This document shows, one piece after another, positions 1-9,516 of a stretch of DNA of 64,000 nt (position 1 is its first letter; the number at the start of each line of letters is the position of its first letter). Where the stretch lies: positions 506,001 to 570,000 of the forward strand of contig JANCRA010000010.1 of assembly GCA_024362935.1 (NCBI GenBank). Reading direction: 5' to 3'. Made by a program: the position numbers and the translations under genes. The notes under the pieces are model-generated. The model was not told where the DNA came from, searched no databases, and saw only the letters and a list, made by a program, of their open reading frames with translations. This stretch comes from Setophaga petechia (lineage: Eukaryota; Chordata; Aves; Passeriformes; Parulidae).

Positions 1-1096
1 TTCAACTTCTAGAACACGATAGGAGATGTTTAGTGAGCAAGAAGGTTTTCTCCTTGCGAGACATAGTGAAAAAGCTATTTGCTTAGATGTAGGTGACAAG
101 AAACACTTACTGCAGTGCATTCAAAAGCTAACTGCTACACAGCACTGGGATTGTGTTAGCAGCCTGCAAAGTGCTAGAAAACAGTACTTTCCCACTCTCT
201 TGCCTTTCCCTTCACATTAATACTAGAAAGGAAGGCATCTTAGACAACTTTCTTTTTCTTGTGTCAAAAAACTCTGCAGCCCTCTCTGCAACATCTACAA
301 CACGATGGAAGTTGTTTAGTGAGCAGGAAGGTTTTCTCCTTGCGAGACATAGTGAAAAAGCTATTTGCTTAGATGTAGGTGACAAGAAACACTTACTGCC
401 GTGCACTGAACAGCTAATTGCTACACAGAACTGGGATTGTGTTAGCAGCTTGCAAAGTGCTAGAAAACAGTACTTTCCCACTCTCTTGCCTTTCCCTTCA
501 CATTAATACTTGAAAGGAAGGCATCTTAGACAACTTTCTTTTTCTTGTGTCAAAAAACTCTGCAGCCCTCTCTGCAACATCTACAACACGATGGAAGTTG
601 TTTAGTGAGCAGGAAGGTTTTCTTCTTGCGAGACATAGTGAAAAAGCTATTTGCTTAGATGTAGGTGACAAGAAACACTTACTGCAGTGCACTGAACAGC
701 TAATTGCTACACAGAACTGGGATTGTGTTAGCAGCTTGCAAAGTGCTAGAAAACAGTACTTTCCCACTCTCTTGCCTTTCCCTTCACATTAATACTTGAA
801 AGGAAGGCATCTTAGACAACTTTCTTTTTCTTGTTACAGAACACACTGCAGCCCTCTGTGCAACTTCTAGAACACGATAGGAAATGTTTAGTGAGCAGGA
901 AGGTTTTCTCCTTGCGAGACATAGTGAAAAAGCTATTTGCTTAGATATAGGTGACAAGAAACCCTTACTCCAGTGCAGTGACAAGTTAATTGGTACACAG
1001 CACTGGGATTGTGTTAGCAGCCTGCAAAGTGCTAGAAAACAGTACTTTCCCACTCTCTTGCCTTTCCCTTCACATTAATACTTGAAAGGAAGGCGT
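1..1096 (+). repeat. Canonical monomers left of block 1
   Basis: Just under four 286-bp monomers, the first cut by the window edge. The linker after CAACTTT is of the GTGTCAAAAAAC type in two units and of the splice-acceptor-like TTGTTACAG type at 821-839. This segment is nearly identical to 14168-15263 (offset 14,167) and to 57223-58318 (offset 57,222), so it belongs to the duplicated macro-unit that carries the divergent block. A rare variant (TACTAGAAAG rather than TACTTGAAAG, near 222 and 14389) is shared by the first two copies and absent from the third. Confidence 0.9.
168..190 (+). other. Per-monomer stem-loop (representative copy)
   Basis: The arms AAAGTGCT and AGTACTTT flank a 7-nt AGAAAAC loop. 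As RNA the arms form eight pairs including one G-U wobble. The same element is present in nearly every canonical monomer at 286-bp intervals. Some units carry AAAGTGAT, which weakens the top of the stem. In divergent monomers the arms are mutated and pairing is poor, so the hairpin accompanies the amplified class. Confidence 0.5.
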
Positions 1097-1384
1097 CTTA
1101 GACAACTTTCTTTTTCTTGCTGCAAAACATTCTGCAGCCCTCTGTGCAACCTGTACAGCACGATGGAAGTTGTTTAATGAGCAGGAACATTTTCTCCTAG
1201 TGAGAGATAGTGAAAAAGCTTTTTGCTTAGATGTAGGTTACCACAGGCAGTTACTGCAGTGCACTGCAAAGGTAATAGATGCACAAGACTGGGATTGTGT
1301 GCCCAGCTTGCAAAGTGGTAGGAAACAGTACCTTTCCACTCTTCCTGCTTTTTCCATGCACATTACTATTCGAATGGAAAGAAT
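1097..1384 (+). repeat. Divergent monomer d1 (288 bp)
   Basis: Transitional monomer. Its left part resembles canonical units (TTTCTTTTTCTTGCTGCAAAAC linker, CACGATGGAAGTTG). Its right part (CTAGTGAGAGATAG, TACCACAGGCAG, CTTCCTGCTTTTTCC) is distinct. It carries a 14-bp perfect palindrome, TGCAGTGCACTGCA, at 1255-1268. The 288-bp length keeps a reading frame open into the next unit (1170-1562), which does not persist further. Confidence 0.8.
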
Positions 1385-1670
1385 TTTAGACAACTTTCTT
1401 TGGCTTCTTGCAAAACACTCTGCACACCTGCCTGCAATCTCTAGAAGTCGATGGGAGATATTTTCTGAACTGGCTCAGTTTCTCTTTGCAAGACATGGGG
1501 AAAAAGCAATTTGCTTAGATATAGGTGAAAAGAGGCACCTACTACAGTGCACTGCAAGCTAATTGCTGCACAACACGCAGATTGTGTAAGCAGGTTGCAA
1601 ACTGATAGAAAACAGTACCTCTCCCTTCTCCTGCCTTTTCTATTCACATTTCTATTTGAATGCAAGGCGT
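1385..1670 (+). repeat. Divergent monomer d2 (286 bp)
   Basis: Divergent unit with a CTTTGGCTTCTTGC linker, TCTAGAAGTCGATGGGAG, and GGTGAAAAGAGGCACC in place of the canonical GGTGACAAGAAACACT. It is closely related to d3 immediately downstream, so d2 and d3 are probably a local tandem duplication older than the duplication of the whole block. Confidence 0.8.
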
Positions 1671-1957
1671 TTTAGACAACTTTCTTTTGCTTCTTGCAAA
1701 ACACTCTGCACACCTGCCTGCAATCTCTAGAAGTCGATGGGAGATGTTTTCTGAACTGGCTCAGTTTCTCCTTGCGAGACATGGGGAAAAAGCAATTTGC
1801 TTAGATGCAGGTGAAAAGAGGCACCTACTACAGTGCACTGAAAAACTAATTGCTGCACAACTCTGGGATTGTGTAAGCAGCTTACAAACAGATAGAAAAC
1901 AGCACCTTTCCACTCTCCTGCCTTTTCCATTGGCATTACTATTCGAATGGCAGCAGT
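1671..1957 (+). repeat. Divergent monomer d3 (287 bp)
   Basis: Near twin of d2 over its first ~200 bp. It then diverges (CTTACAAACAGATAG, TTGGCATTACTATTCGAATGGCAGCAG). It ends one base longer than the canonical period. Confidence 0.8.
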
Positions 1958-2243
1958 TTTGGACAACTTTCTTTTGCTTCTTGCAAAACACTCTGCACAC
2001 CTCCGTGCAACTTCTAGAAAAAATGAGAGTTGTTTTCTGAACTGGTACAGTTTCTCCTGAAGAGATATAATGCAAACGCTATTGGCTTAGATGTAGTAAC
2101 AATAGGCAATTATTACAGTGCACTGCAAAGTCAATCGTAGTAGAACACTGGGATTGTGTGTCCAGCTTGCAAACTGGTAGAAAACAGTACCGATCCGCTC
2201 TCCTGCATTTTCCCTTTCCAGGAACATTCGAATTGATGGCTTT
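1958..2243 (+). repeat. Divergent monomer d4 (286 bp)
   Basis: The most degraded unit of the block. It has small rearrangements (GAAAAAATGAGAG, CTGAAGAGATATAATGCAAACG) and GATGTAGTAACAATAGGC where canonical units read GATGTAGGTGACAAG. The GGGATTGTGT and ACTGGTAGAAAACAG landmarks are still clear. Confidence 0.75.
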
Positions 2244-2380
2244 TTTGGACAAGTTACTTTTTCTTGTTGCAAAACACGCTGCAGAGCTGCCTGCAACCTC
2301 TAGAGCACGATGGGAGGTTTTTTGTGAACAGACACAGTTTCTCCTGGCGAGACATAATGAAAAAGCTTTTTGCTAAGGTG

Positions 2381-2590
2381 TAGCCGGCAGGAGACGCTAA
2401 AGACCAGGAGACGGAGCACTGTGCCTTTAAGCGCCGCTTCCGGGTGTCTCTCGGCCGTAGCTGTTCTCCGGAGCACGCCGCGATCAGCGTAACGACACCA
2501 GATTCTTCGCGCCAAGAAGCGTCTTCTCCTTCTCCGGGAAAAAGAGACTGCGGCAGCTTCTGAACGGCGAACTACGAAGCGGCACAAAAC
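2381..2590 (+). promoter_or_regulatory. CpG-rich promoter-like element, copy 1
   Basis: A ~210-bp GC-rich island with about 23 CpGs, against three to five per 286 bp in the surrounding satellite. It sits inside a monomer. The left flank breaks off after GAAAAAGCTTTTTGCT and the satellite resumes at ACAAAACTGGGATTGG, for a net gain of 154 bp. Visible motifs are a CTTTAAG at 2425-2431, an ETS-type CTTCCGGG at 2437-2444, an E2F-like TTCGCGCC at 2506-2513, a short inverted repeat TTCTT/AAGAA around that site, and a GGAGACG direct repeat (2390 and 2407). There is no ATG from 2381 to 2599. I infer a CpG-island promoter reading rightward because a strong 5' splice-site match follows. It could instead be an inserted fragment of a mobile element or host promoter; I see no clear target-site duplication. 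Confidence 0.6.
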
Positions 2591-2596
2591 TGGGAT

Positions 2597-2605
2597 TGGG
2601 TAAGC
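2597..2605 (+). other. Candidate 5' splice donor, copy 1
   Basis: The sequence reads TTGG|GTAAGC with the GT at 2600-2601. It matches the U1-complementary donor consensus at +1 to +5. Ordinary monomers have TTGTGTTAGC here, with no such donor. Its position directly after the CpG-rich element, with an ATG-less leader of roughly 150-200 nt, suits the end of a non-coding first exon. The first TTACAG acceptor downstream ends at 3569. Confidence 0.45.
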
Positions 2606-3550
2606 AGCTTTCAAAGTGATAGAAAACAGTACTTTCCCACTCTCTTGCCTTTCCCTTCACATTAATACTTGAAAGGAAGGCGTCTTAGACAACTTTCTTT
2701 TACATTTTGCAAAACACACTGCAGCCCTCTGTTCAACTTCTAGAACACGATAGGAAATGTTTAGTGAGCAGGAAGGTTTTCTCCTTGCGAGACATAGTGA
2801 AAAAGCATTTGCTTAGATATAGGTGACAGGAAACCCTTACTGCAGTGCAGTGACAAGTTAATTGGTACACAGCACTGGGATTGTGTTAGCAGCTCTCAAA
2901 GTGCTAGAAAACAGTACTTTCCCACTCTCTTGCCTTTCCCTTCACATTAATACTTGAAAGGAAGGCATCTTAGACAACTTTCTTTTTCTTGTGTCAAAAA
3001 ACTCTGCAGCCCTCTCTGCAACATCTACAACACGATGGAAGTTGTTTAGTGAGCAGGAAGGTTTTCTCCTTGCGAGACATACTGAATAAGCTATTTGCTT
3101 AGATGTAGGTGACAAGAAACACTTACTGCAGTGCAGTGACAAGTTAATTGGTACACAGCACTGGGATTGTGTTAGCAGCTTGCAAAGTGCTAGAAAACAG
3201 TACTTTCCCACTCTCTTGCCTTTCCCTTCACATTAATACTTGAAAGGAAGGCATCTTAGACAACTTTCTTTTTCTTGTGTCAAAAAACTCTGCAGCCTTC
3301 TCTGCAACATCTACATCACGATGGAATTTGTTTAGTGAGCAGCAACGTTTTCCCCTTGCGAGACATTGTGAAAAAGCTATTTGCTCAGATGTAGGTATCA
3401 AGAAACACTTACTGCCGTGCACTGACAAGCTAATTGCTACACAGCACTGGGATTGTGTTAGCAGCTCTCAAAGTGATAGAAAACAGTACTTTCCCACTCT
3501 CTTGCCTTTCCCTACACATTAATACTTGAAAGGAAGGCGTCTTAGACAAC

Positions 3551-3569
3551 TTTCTTTTTCTTGTTACAG
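3551..3569 (+). other. First splice-acceptor-like site after promoter 1
   Basis: A pyrimidine-rich run ends in TTGTTACAG at 3569. Upstream, CATTAATAC contains a good branch-point match (yUnAy) about 47 nt before the AG. The three monomers between the donor at 2600 and this site have GTGTCAAA or TGCAAAAC linkers with no acceptor. Confidence 0.4.
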
Positions 3570-5512
3570 AACACACTGCAGCCCTCTGTGCAACTTCTAG
3601 AACACGATAGGAGATGTTTAGTGAGCAGGAAGGTTTTCTCCTTGCGAGACATAGTGAAAAAGCATTTGCTTAGATATAGGTGACAAGAAACCCTTACTGC
3701 AGTGCACTGACAAGTTAATTGGTACACAGCACTGGGATTGTGTTAGCAGCTCTCAAAGTGCTAGAAAACAGTACTTTCCCACTCTCTTGCCTTTCCCTTC
3801 ACATTAATACTTGAAAGGAAGGCATCTTAGACAACTTTCTTTTTCTTGTGTCAAAAAACTCTGCAGCCCTCTCTGCAATATCTACAACACGATGGAAGTT
3901 GTTTAGTGTGCAGGAAGGTTTTCTCCTTGCGAGACATAGTGAAAAAGCTATTTGCTTAGATGTAGGTGACAAGAAACACTTACTGCAGTGCACTGAACAG
4001 CTAATTGCTACACAGCACTGGGATTGTGTTAGCAGCTTGCAAAGTGCTAGAAAACAGTACTTTCCCACTCTCTTGCCTTTCCCTTCACATTAATACTTGA
4101 AAGGAAGGCGTCTTAGACAACTTTCTTTTTCTTGTGTCAAAACACACTGCAGCCCTCTGTGCAACTTCTAGAACACGATAGGAAATGTTTAGGGAGCAGG
4201 AAGGTTTTCTCCTTGCGAGACATAGTGAAAAAGCTATTTGCTTAGATGGAGGTTGCAAGAAACACTTACTGCAGTGCAGTGACAAGTTAATTGGTATACA
4301 GCACTGGGATTGTGTTAGCAGCTCTCAAAGTGCTAGAAAACAGTACTTTCCCACTCTCTTGCCTTTCCCTTCACATTAATACTTGAAAGGAAGGCATCTT
4401 AGACAACTTTCTTTTATATTTTGCAAAACACACTGCAGCCCTCTGTGCAACTTCTACAACACGATGGAAGTTGTTTAGTGAGCAGCAACGTTTTCCCCTT
4501 GCGAGAAATTGTGAAAAAGCTATTTGCTCAGATGTAGGTATCAAGAAACACTTACTGCCGTGCACTGAGAAGCTAATTGCTACACAGCACTGCGATTTTG
4601 TTAGCAGCTTGCAAAGTGCTAGAAAACAGTACTTTCCCACTCTCTTGCCTTTCCCTACACATTAATACTTGAAAGGAAGGCGTCTTAGACAACTTTCTTT
4701 TTCTTGTTACAGAACACACTGCAGCCCTCTGTGCAACTTCTAGAACACGATAGGAGATGTTTAGTGAGCAGGAAGGTTTTCTCCTTGGGAGACATAGTGA
4801 AAAAGTTATTTGCTTAGATGTAGGTGACAAGAAACACTTACTGCAGTGAAGTGACAAGTTAATTGCTACACAGCACTGGGATTGTTAGCAGCTCTCAAAG
4901 TGATAGAAAACAGTACTTTCCCACTCTCTTGCCTTTCCCTTCACATTAATACTTGAAAGGAAGGCATCTTAGACAACTTTCTTTTTCTTGTGTCAAAAAA
5001 CTCTGCAGCCCTCTCTGCAACATCTACTACACGATGGAAGTTGTTTAGTGAGCAGGAAGGTTTTCTCCTTGCGAGACATACTGAAAAAGCTATTTGCTTA
5101 GATGTAGGTGACAAGAAACACTTACTGCAGTGCACTGAAAAGCTAACTGCTCCACAGCACTAGTACTGTGTTAGCAGCTTGCAAAGTGCTAGAAAACAGT
5201 ACTTTCCCACTCTCTTGCCTTTCCCTTCACATTAATACTTGAAAGGAAGGCGTCTTAGACAACTTTGTTTTACATTTTGCAAAACACACTGCAGCCCTCT
5301 GTGCAACTTCTACAACACGATGGAAGTTGTTTAGTGAGCAGCAACGTTTTCCCCTTGCGAAACAAAGTGAAAAAGCTATTTGCTCAGATGTAGGTATCAA
5401 GAAACACTTACTGCCGTGCACTGACAAGCTAATTGCTACACAGCACTGCGATTGTGTTAGCAGCTTGCAAAGTGCTAGAAAACAGTACTTTCCCACTCTC
5501 TTGCCTTTCCCT

Positions 5513-8500
5513 TCACATTAATACTTGAAAGGAAGGCGTCTTAGACAACTTTCTTTTTCTTGTTACAGAACACACTGCAGCCCTCTGTTCAACTTCTAGA
5601 ACACGATAGGAGATGTTTAGTGAGCAAGAAGGTTTTCTCCTTGGAAGACATAGTGAAAAAGCTATTTGCTTAGATGTAGGTGACAAGAAACACTTACTGC
5701 AGTGGACTGAAAAGCTTACTGCTACACAGCACTGCGATTGTGTTAGCAGCCTGCAAAGTGCTAGAAAACAGTACTTTCCCACTCTCTTGCCTTTCCCTTC
5801 ACATTAATACTTGAAAGGAAGGCATCTTAGACAACTTTCTTTCTCTTGTGTCAAAAAACTCTGCAGCCCTCTCTGCAACATCTACAACACGATGGAAATT
5901 ATTTAGTGCGCAGGAAGGTTTTCTCCTTGCGAGACATTGTGAAAAAGCTATTTGCTTAGATGTAGGTGACAAGAAACACTTACTGCAGTGCACTGAACAG
6001 CTAATTGCTACACAGCACTGGGATTGTGTTAGCAGCTTGCAAAGTGCTAGAAAACAGTACTTTCCCACTCTCTTCCCTTTCCCTTCACATTAATACTTGA
6101 AAGGAAGGCGTCTTAGACAACTTTCTTTTTCTTGTGTCAAAACACACAGCAGCCCTCTGTGCAATTTCTAGAACACGATAGGAAATGTTTAGGGAGCAGG
6201 AAGGTTTTCTCCTTGGGAGACATAGTGAAAAAGCTATTTGCTTAGATGGAGGTGACAAGAAACACTTACTGCAGTGCATTCAAAAGCTAACTGCTACACA
6301 GCACTCGGATTGTGTTAGCAGCCTGCAAAGTGCTAGAAAACAGTACTTTCCCACTCTCTTGCCTTTCCCTTCACATTAATACTTGAAAGGAAGGCATCTT
6401 AGACAACTTTCTTTTTCTTGTGTCAAAAAACTCTGCAGCCCTCTCTGCCAGATCTACAACACGATGGAAGTTGTTTAGTGAGCAGGAAGGTTTTCTCCTT
6501 GCGAGACATAGTGAAAAAGCTATTTGCTTAGATGTAGGTGACAAGAAACACTTACTGCAGTGCACTGAACAGCTAACTGCTCCACAGCACTAGTACTGTG
6601 TTAGCAGCTTGCAAAGTGCTAGAAAACAGTACTTTCCCACTTTCTTGCCTTTCCCTTCACATTAATACTTGAAAGGAAGGCATCTTAGACAACTTTCTTT
6701 TTCTTGTGTCAAAAAACTCTGCAGCCCTCTCTGCAACATCTACAACACGATGGAAGTTGTTTAGTGAGCAGGAAGGTTTTCTCCTTGCGAGACATAGTGA
6801 AAAAGCTATTTGCTTAGATGTAGGTGACAAGAAACACTTACTGCAGTGCATTGAACAGCTAATTGCTACACAGAACTGGGATTGTGTTAGCAGCTTGCAA
6901 AGTGCTAGAAAACAGTACTTTCCCACTCTCTTGCCTTTCCCTTCACATTAATACTTGAAAGGAAGGCATCTTAGACAACTTTCTTTTTCTTGTGTCAAAA
7001 AACTCTGCAGCCTTCTCTGCAACATCTACATCACGATGGAATTTGTTTAGTGAGCAGGAAGGTTTTCTCCTTGCGGGACATAGTGAAAAAGCTTTTTGCT
7101 TAGATGTAGGAGACAAGAAACACTTACTGCAGTGCACTGAACAGCTAACTGCTACACAGCACTAGGACTGTGTTAGCAGCTTGCAAAGTGCTAGAAAACA
7201 GTACTTTCCCACTCTCTTGCCTTTCCCTTCACATTAATACTTGAAAGGAAGGCGTCTTAGACAACTTTCTTTTTCTTGTTACAGAACACACTGCAGCCTT
7301 CTGTGCAACTTCTAGAACACGATAGGAGATGTTTAGTGAGCAAGAAGGTTTTCTCCTTGGGAGACATAGTGAAAAAGCTATTTGCTTAGATGTCGGTGAC
7401 AAGAAACACTTACTGCAGTGGACTGAAAAGCTTACTGCTACACAGCACTGCGATTGTGTTAGCAGCCTGCAAAGTGCTAGAAAACAGTACTTTCCCACTC
7501 TCTTGCCTTTCCCTTCACATTAATACTTGAAAGGAAGGCATCTTAGACAACTTTCTTTTTCTTGTGTCAAAAAACTCTGCAGCCCTCTCTGCAACATCTA
7601 CAACACGATGGAAGTTGTTTAGTGCGCAGGAAGGTTTTCTCCTTGCGAGACATTGTGAAAAAGCTATTTGCTTAGATGTAGGTGACAAGAAACACTTACT
7701 GCAGTGCACTGAACAGCTAATTGCTACACAGCACTGGGATTGTGTTAGCAGCTTGCAAAGTGCTAGAAAACAGTACTTTCCCACTCTCTTGCCTTTCCCT
7801 TCACATTAATACTTGAAAGGAAGGCGTCTTAGACAACTTTCTTTTTCTTGTGTCAAAACACACTGCAGCCCTCTGTGCAATTTCTAGAACACGATAGGAA
7901 ATGTTTAGGGAGCAGGAAGGTTTTCTCCTTGCGAGACATAGTGAAAAAGCTATTTGCTTAGATGGAGGTGACAAGAAACACTTACTGCAGTGCATTCAAA
8001 AGCTAACTGCTACACAGCACTGGGATTGTGTTAGCAGCCTGCAAAGTGCTAGAAAACAGTACTTTCCCACTCTCTTGCCTTTCCCTTCACATTAATACTT
8101 GAAAGGAAGGCATCTTAGACAACTTTCTTTTTCTTGTGTCAAAAAACTGTGCAGCCCTCTCTGCCAGATCTACAACACGATGGAAGTTGTTTAGTGAGCA
8201 GGAAGGTTTTCTCCTTGCGAGACATAGTGAAAAAGCTATTTGCTTAGATGTAGGTGACAAGAAACACTTACTGCAGTGCACTGAACAGCTAACTGCTCCA
8301 CAGCACTAGTACTGTGTTAGCAGCTTGCCAAGTGCTAGAAAACAGTACTTTCCCACTCTCTCGCCTTTCCATTCACATTAATACTTGAAAGGAAGGCATC
8401 TTAGACAACTTTCTTTTTCTTGTGTCAAAAAACTCTGCAGCCCTCTCTGCAACATCTACAACACGATGGAAGTTGTTTAGTGAGCAGGAAGGTTTTCTCC

Positions 8501-9516
8501 TTGCGAGACATAGTGAAAAAGCTATTTGCTTAGATGTAGGTGACAAGAAACACTTACTGCAGTGCATTGAACAGCTAATTGCTACACAGAACTGGGATTG
8601 TGTTAGCAGCTTGCAAAGTGCTAGAAAACAGTACTTTCCCACTCTCTTGCCTTTCCCTTCACATTAATACTTGAAAGGAAGGCATCTTAGACAACTTTCT
8701 TTTTCTTGTGTCAAAAAATTCTGCAGCCTTCTCTGCAACATCTACATCACGATGGAATTTGTTTAGTGAGCAGGAAGGTTTTCTCCTTGCGGGACATAGT
8801 GAAAAAGCTTTTTGCTTAGATGTAGGAGACAAGAAACACTTACTGCAGTGCACTGAACAGCTAACTGCTACACAGCACTAGGACTGTGTTAGCAGCTTGC
8901 AAAGTGCTAGAAAACAGTACTTTCCCACTCTCTTGCCTTTCCCTTCACATTAATACTTGAAAGGAAGGCGTCTTAGACAACTTTCTTTTTCTTGTTACAG
9001 AACACACTGCAGCCTTCTGTGCAACTTCTAGAACACGATAGGAGATGTTTAGTGAGCAAGAAGGTTTTCTCCTTGGGAGACATAGTGAAAAAGCTATTTG
9101 CTTAGATGTCGGTGACAAGAAACACTTACTGCAGTGGACTGAAAAGCTTACTGCTACACAGCACTGCGATTGTGTTAGCAGCCTGCAAAGTGCTAGAAAA
9201 CAGTACTTTCCCACTCTCTTGCCTTTCCCTTCACATTAATACTTGAAAGGAAGGCATCTTAGACAACTTTCTTTTTCTTGTGTCAAAAAACTCTGCAGCC
9301 CTCTCTGCAACATCTACAACACGATGGAAGTTGTTTAGTGCGCAGGAAGGTTTTCTCCTTGCGAGACATTGTGAAAAAGCTATTTGCTTAGATGTAGGTG
9401 ACAAGAAACCCTTACTGCAGTGCAGTGACAAGTTAATTGGTACACAGCACTGGGATTGTGTTAGCAGCTCTCAAAGTGATTGAAAACAGTACTTTCCCAC
9501 TCTCTTGCCTTTCCCT
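5513..9516 (+). repeat. 6-mer higher-order repeat (1,716 bp, about 2.3 copies)
   Basis: Monomers starting near 5513, 5799, 6085, 6371, 6657 and 6943 recur in the same order and with the same private variants at 7229-8944, and the order begins again at 8945. Diagnostic variants are the TGCAGTGGACTGAAAAG unit, the TTAGTGCGCAGG unit, the TTTAGGGAGCAGG unit, the TCTGCCAGATC unit, the GTGCATTGAACAG unit and the TTGCGGGACATAG unit. Copies two and three are closer to each other (for example GATGTCGGTGAC) than to copy one. The third copy breaks into other subtypes within its second monomer, near 9410. Confidence 0.85.

Larger units (their letters stand above)
1097..2380 (+). repeat. Divergent monomer block, copy 1
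   Basis: Four complete divergent monomers start at 1097, 1385, 1671 and 1958 (lengths 288, 286, 287 and 286). A fifth begins at 2244 and runs into the CpG-rich element. They align to the canonical unit but differ from it and from each other far more than canonical units do. Examples are CTGAACTGGCTCAG where canonical units have GTGAGCAGGAAGG, and TTCTTGCAAAACACTCTGC in the linker. Higher divergence among neighbours suggests older sequence, resembling the eroded edge of a satellite array. The first unit, 1097-1384, is intermediate between canonical and divergent types. Copy 1 has private substitutions at about 1267-1288 relative to the other two blocks. Confidence 0.9.
2591..5512 (+). repeat. 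Canonical monomers downstream of block 1
   Basis: About ten monomers of mixed subtypes. The first unit after the promoter has the CTTTTACATTTTGC linker. The unit is also recognisable by a 1-bp loss (AAAGCATTTGC) and GATATAGGTGACAGG, both shared with the equivalent unit after block 3 but not with that after block 2. A 2-bp deletion (GATTGTTAGC) lies near 4886. The 4371-5512 stretch recurs at 9517-10660 in the same subtype order. Confidence 0.88.

Noticed and set aside
2501..2520. CENP-B box within the GC-rich element
   Set aside because: TTCG and a spaced A are present, but the required CGGG half is missing at the correct distance. Canonical monomers have no CGGG either, so there is no support for a CENP-B-binding centromeric satellite.
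2381..2590. LTR or SINE insertion
   Set aside because: I looked for terminal TG..CA, target-site duplications, A-rich tails and pol III A/B boxes and found none convincing. A transposon-derived promoter remains possible but unsupported.
2300..2614. Minus-strand 104-codon frame across the CpG-rich element, arginine-rich
   Set aside because: The composition follows from GC-rich sequence, the ends are satellite, and the frame resembles no family I know.
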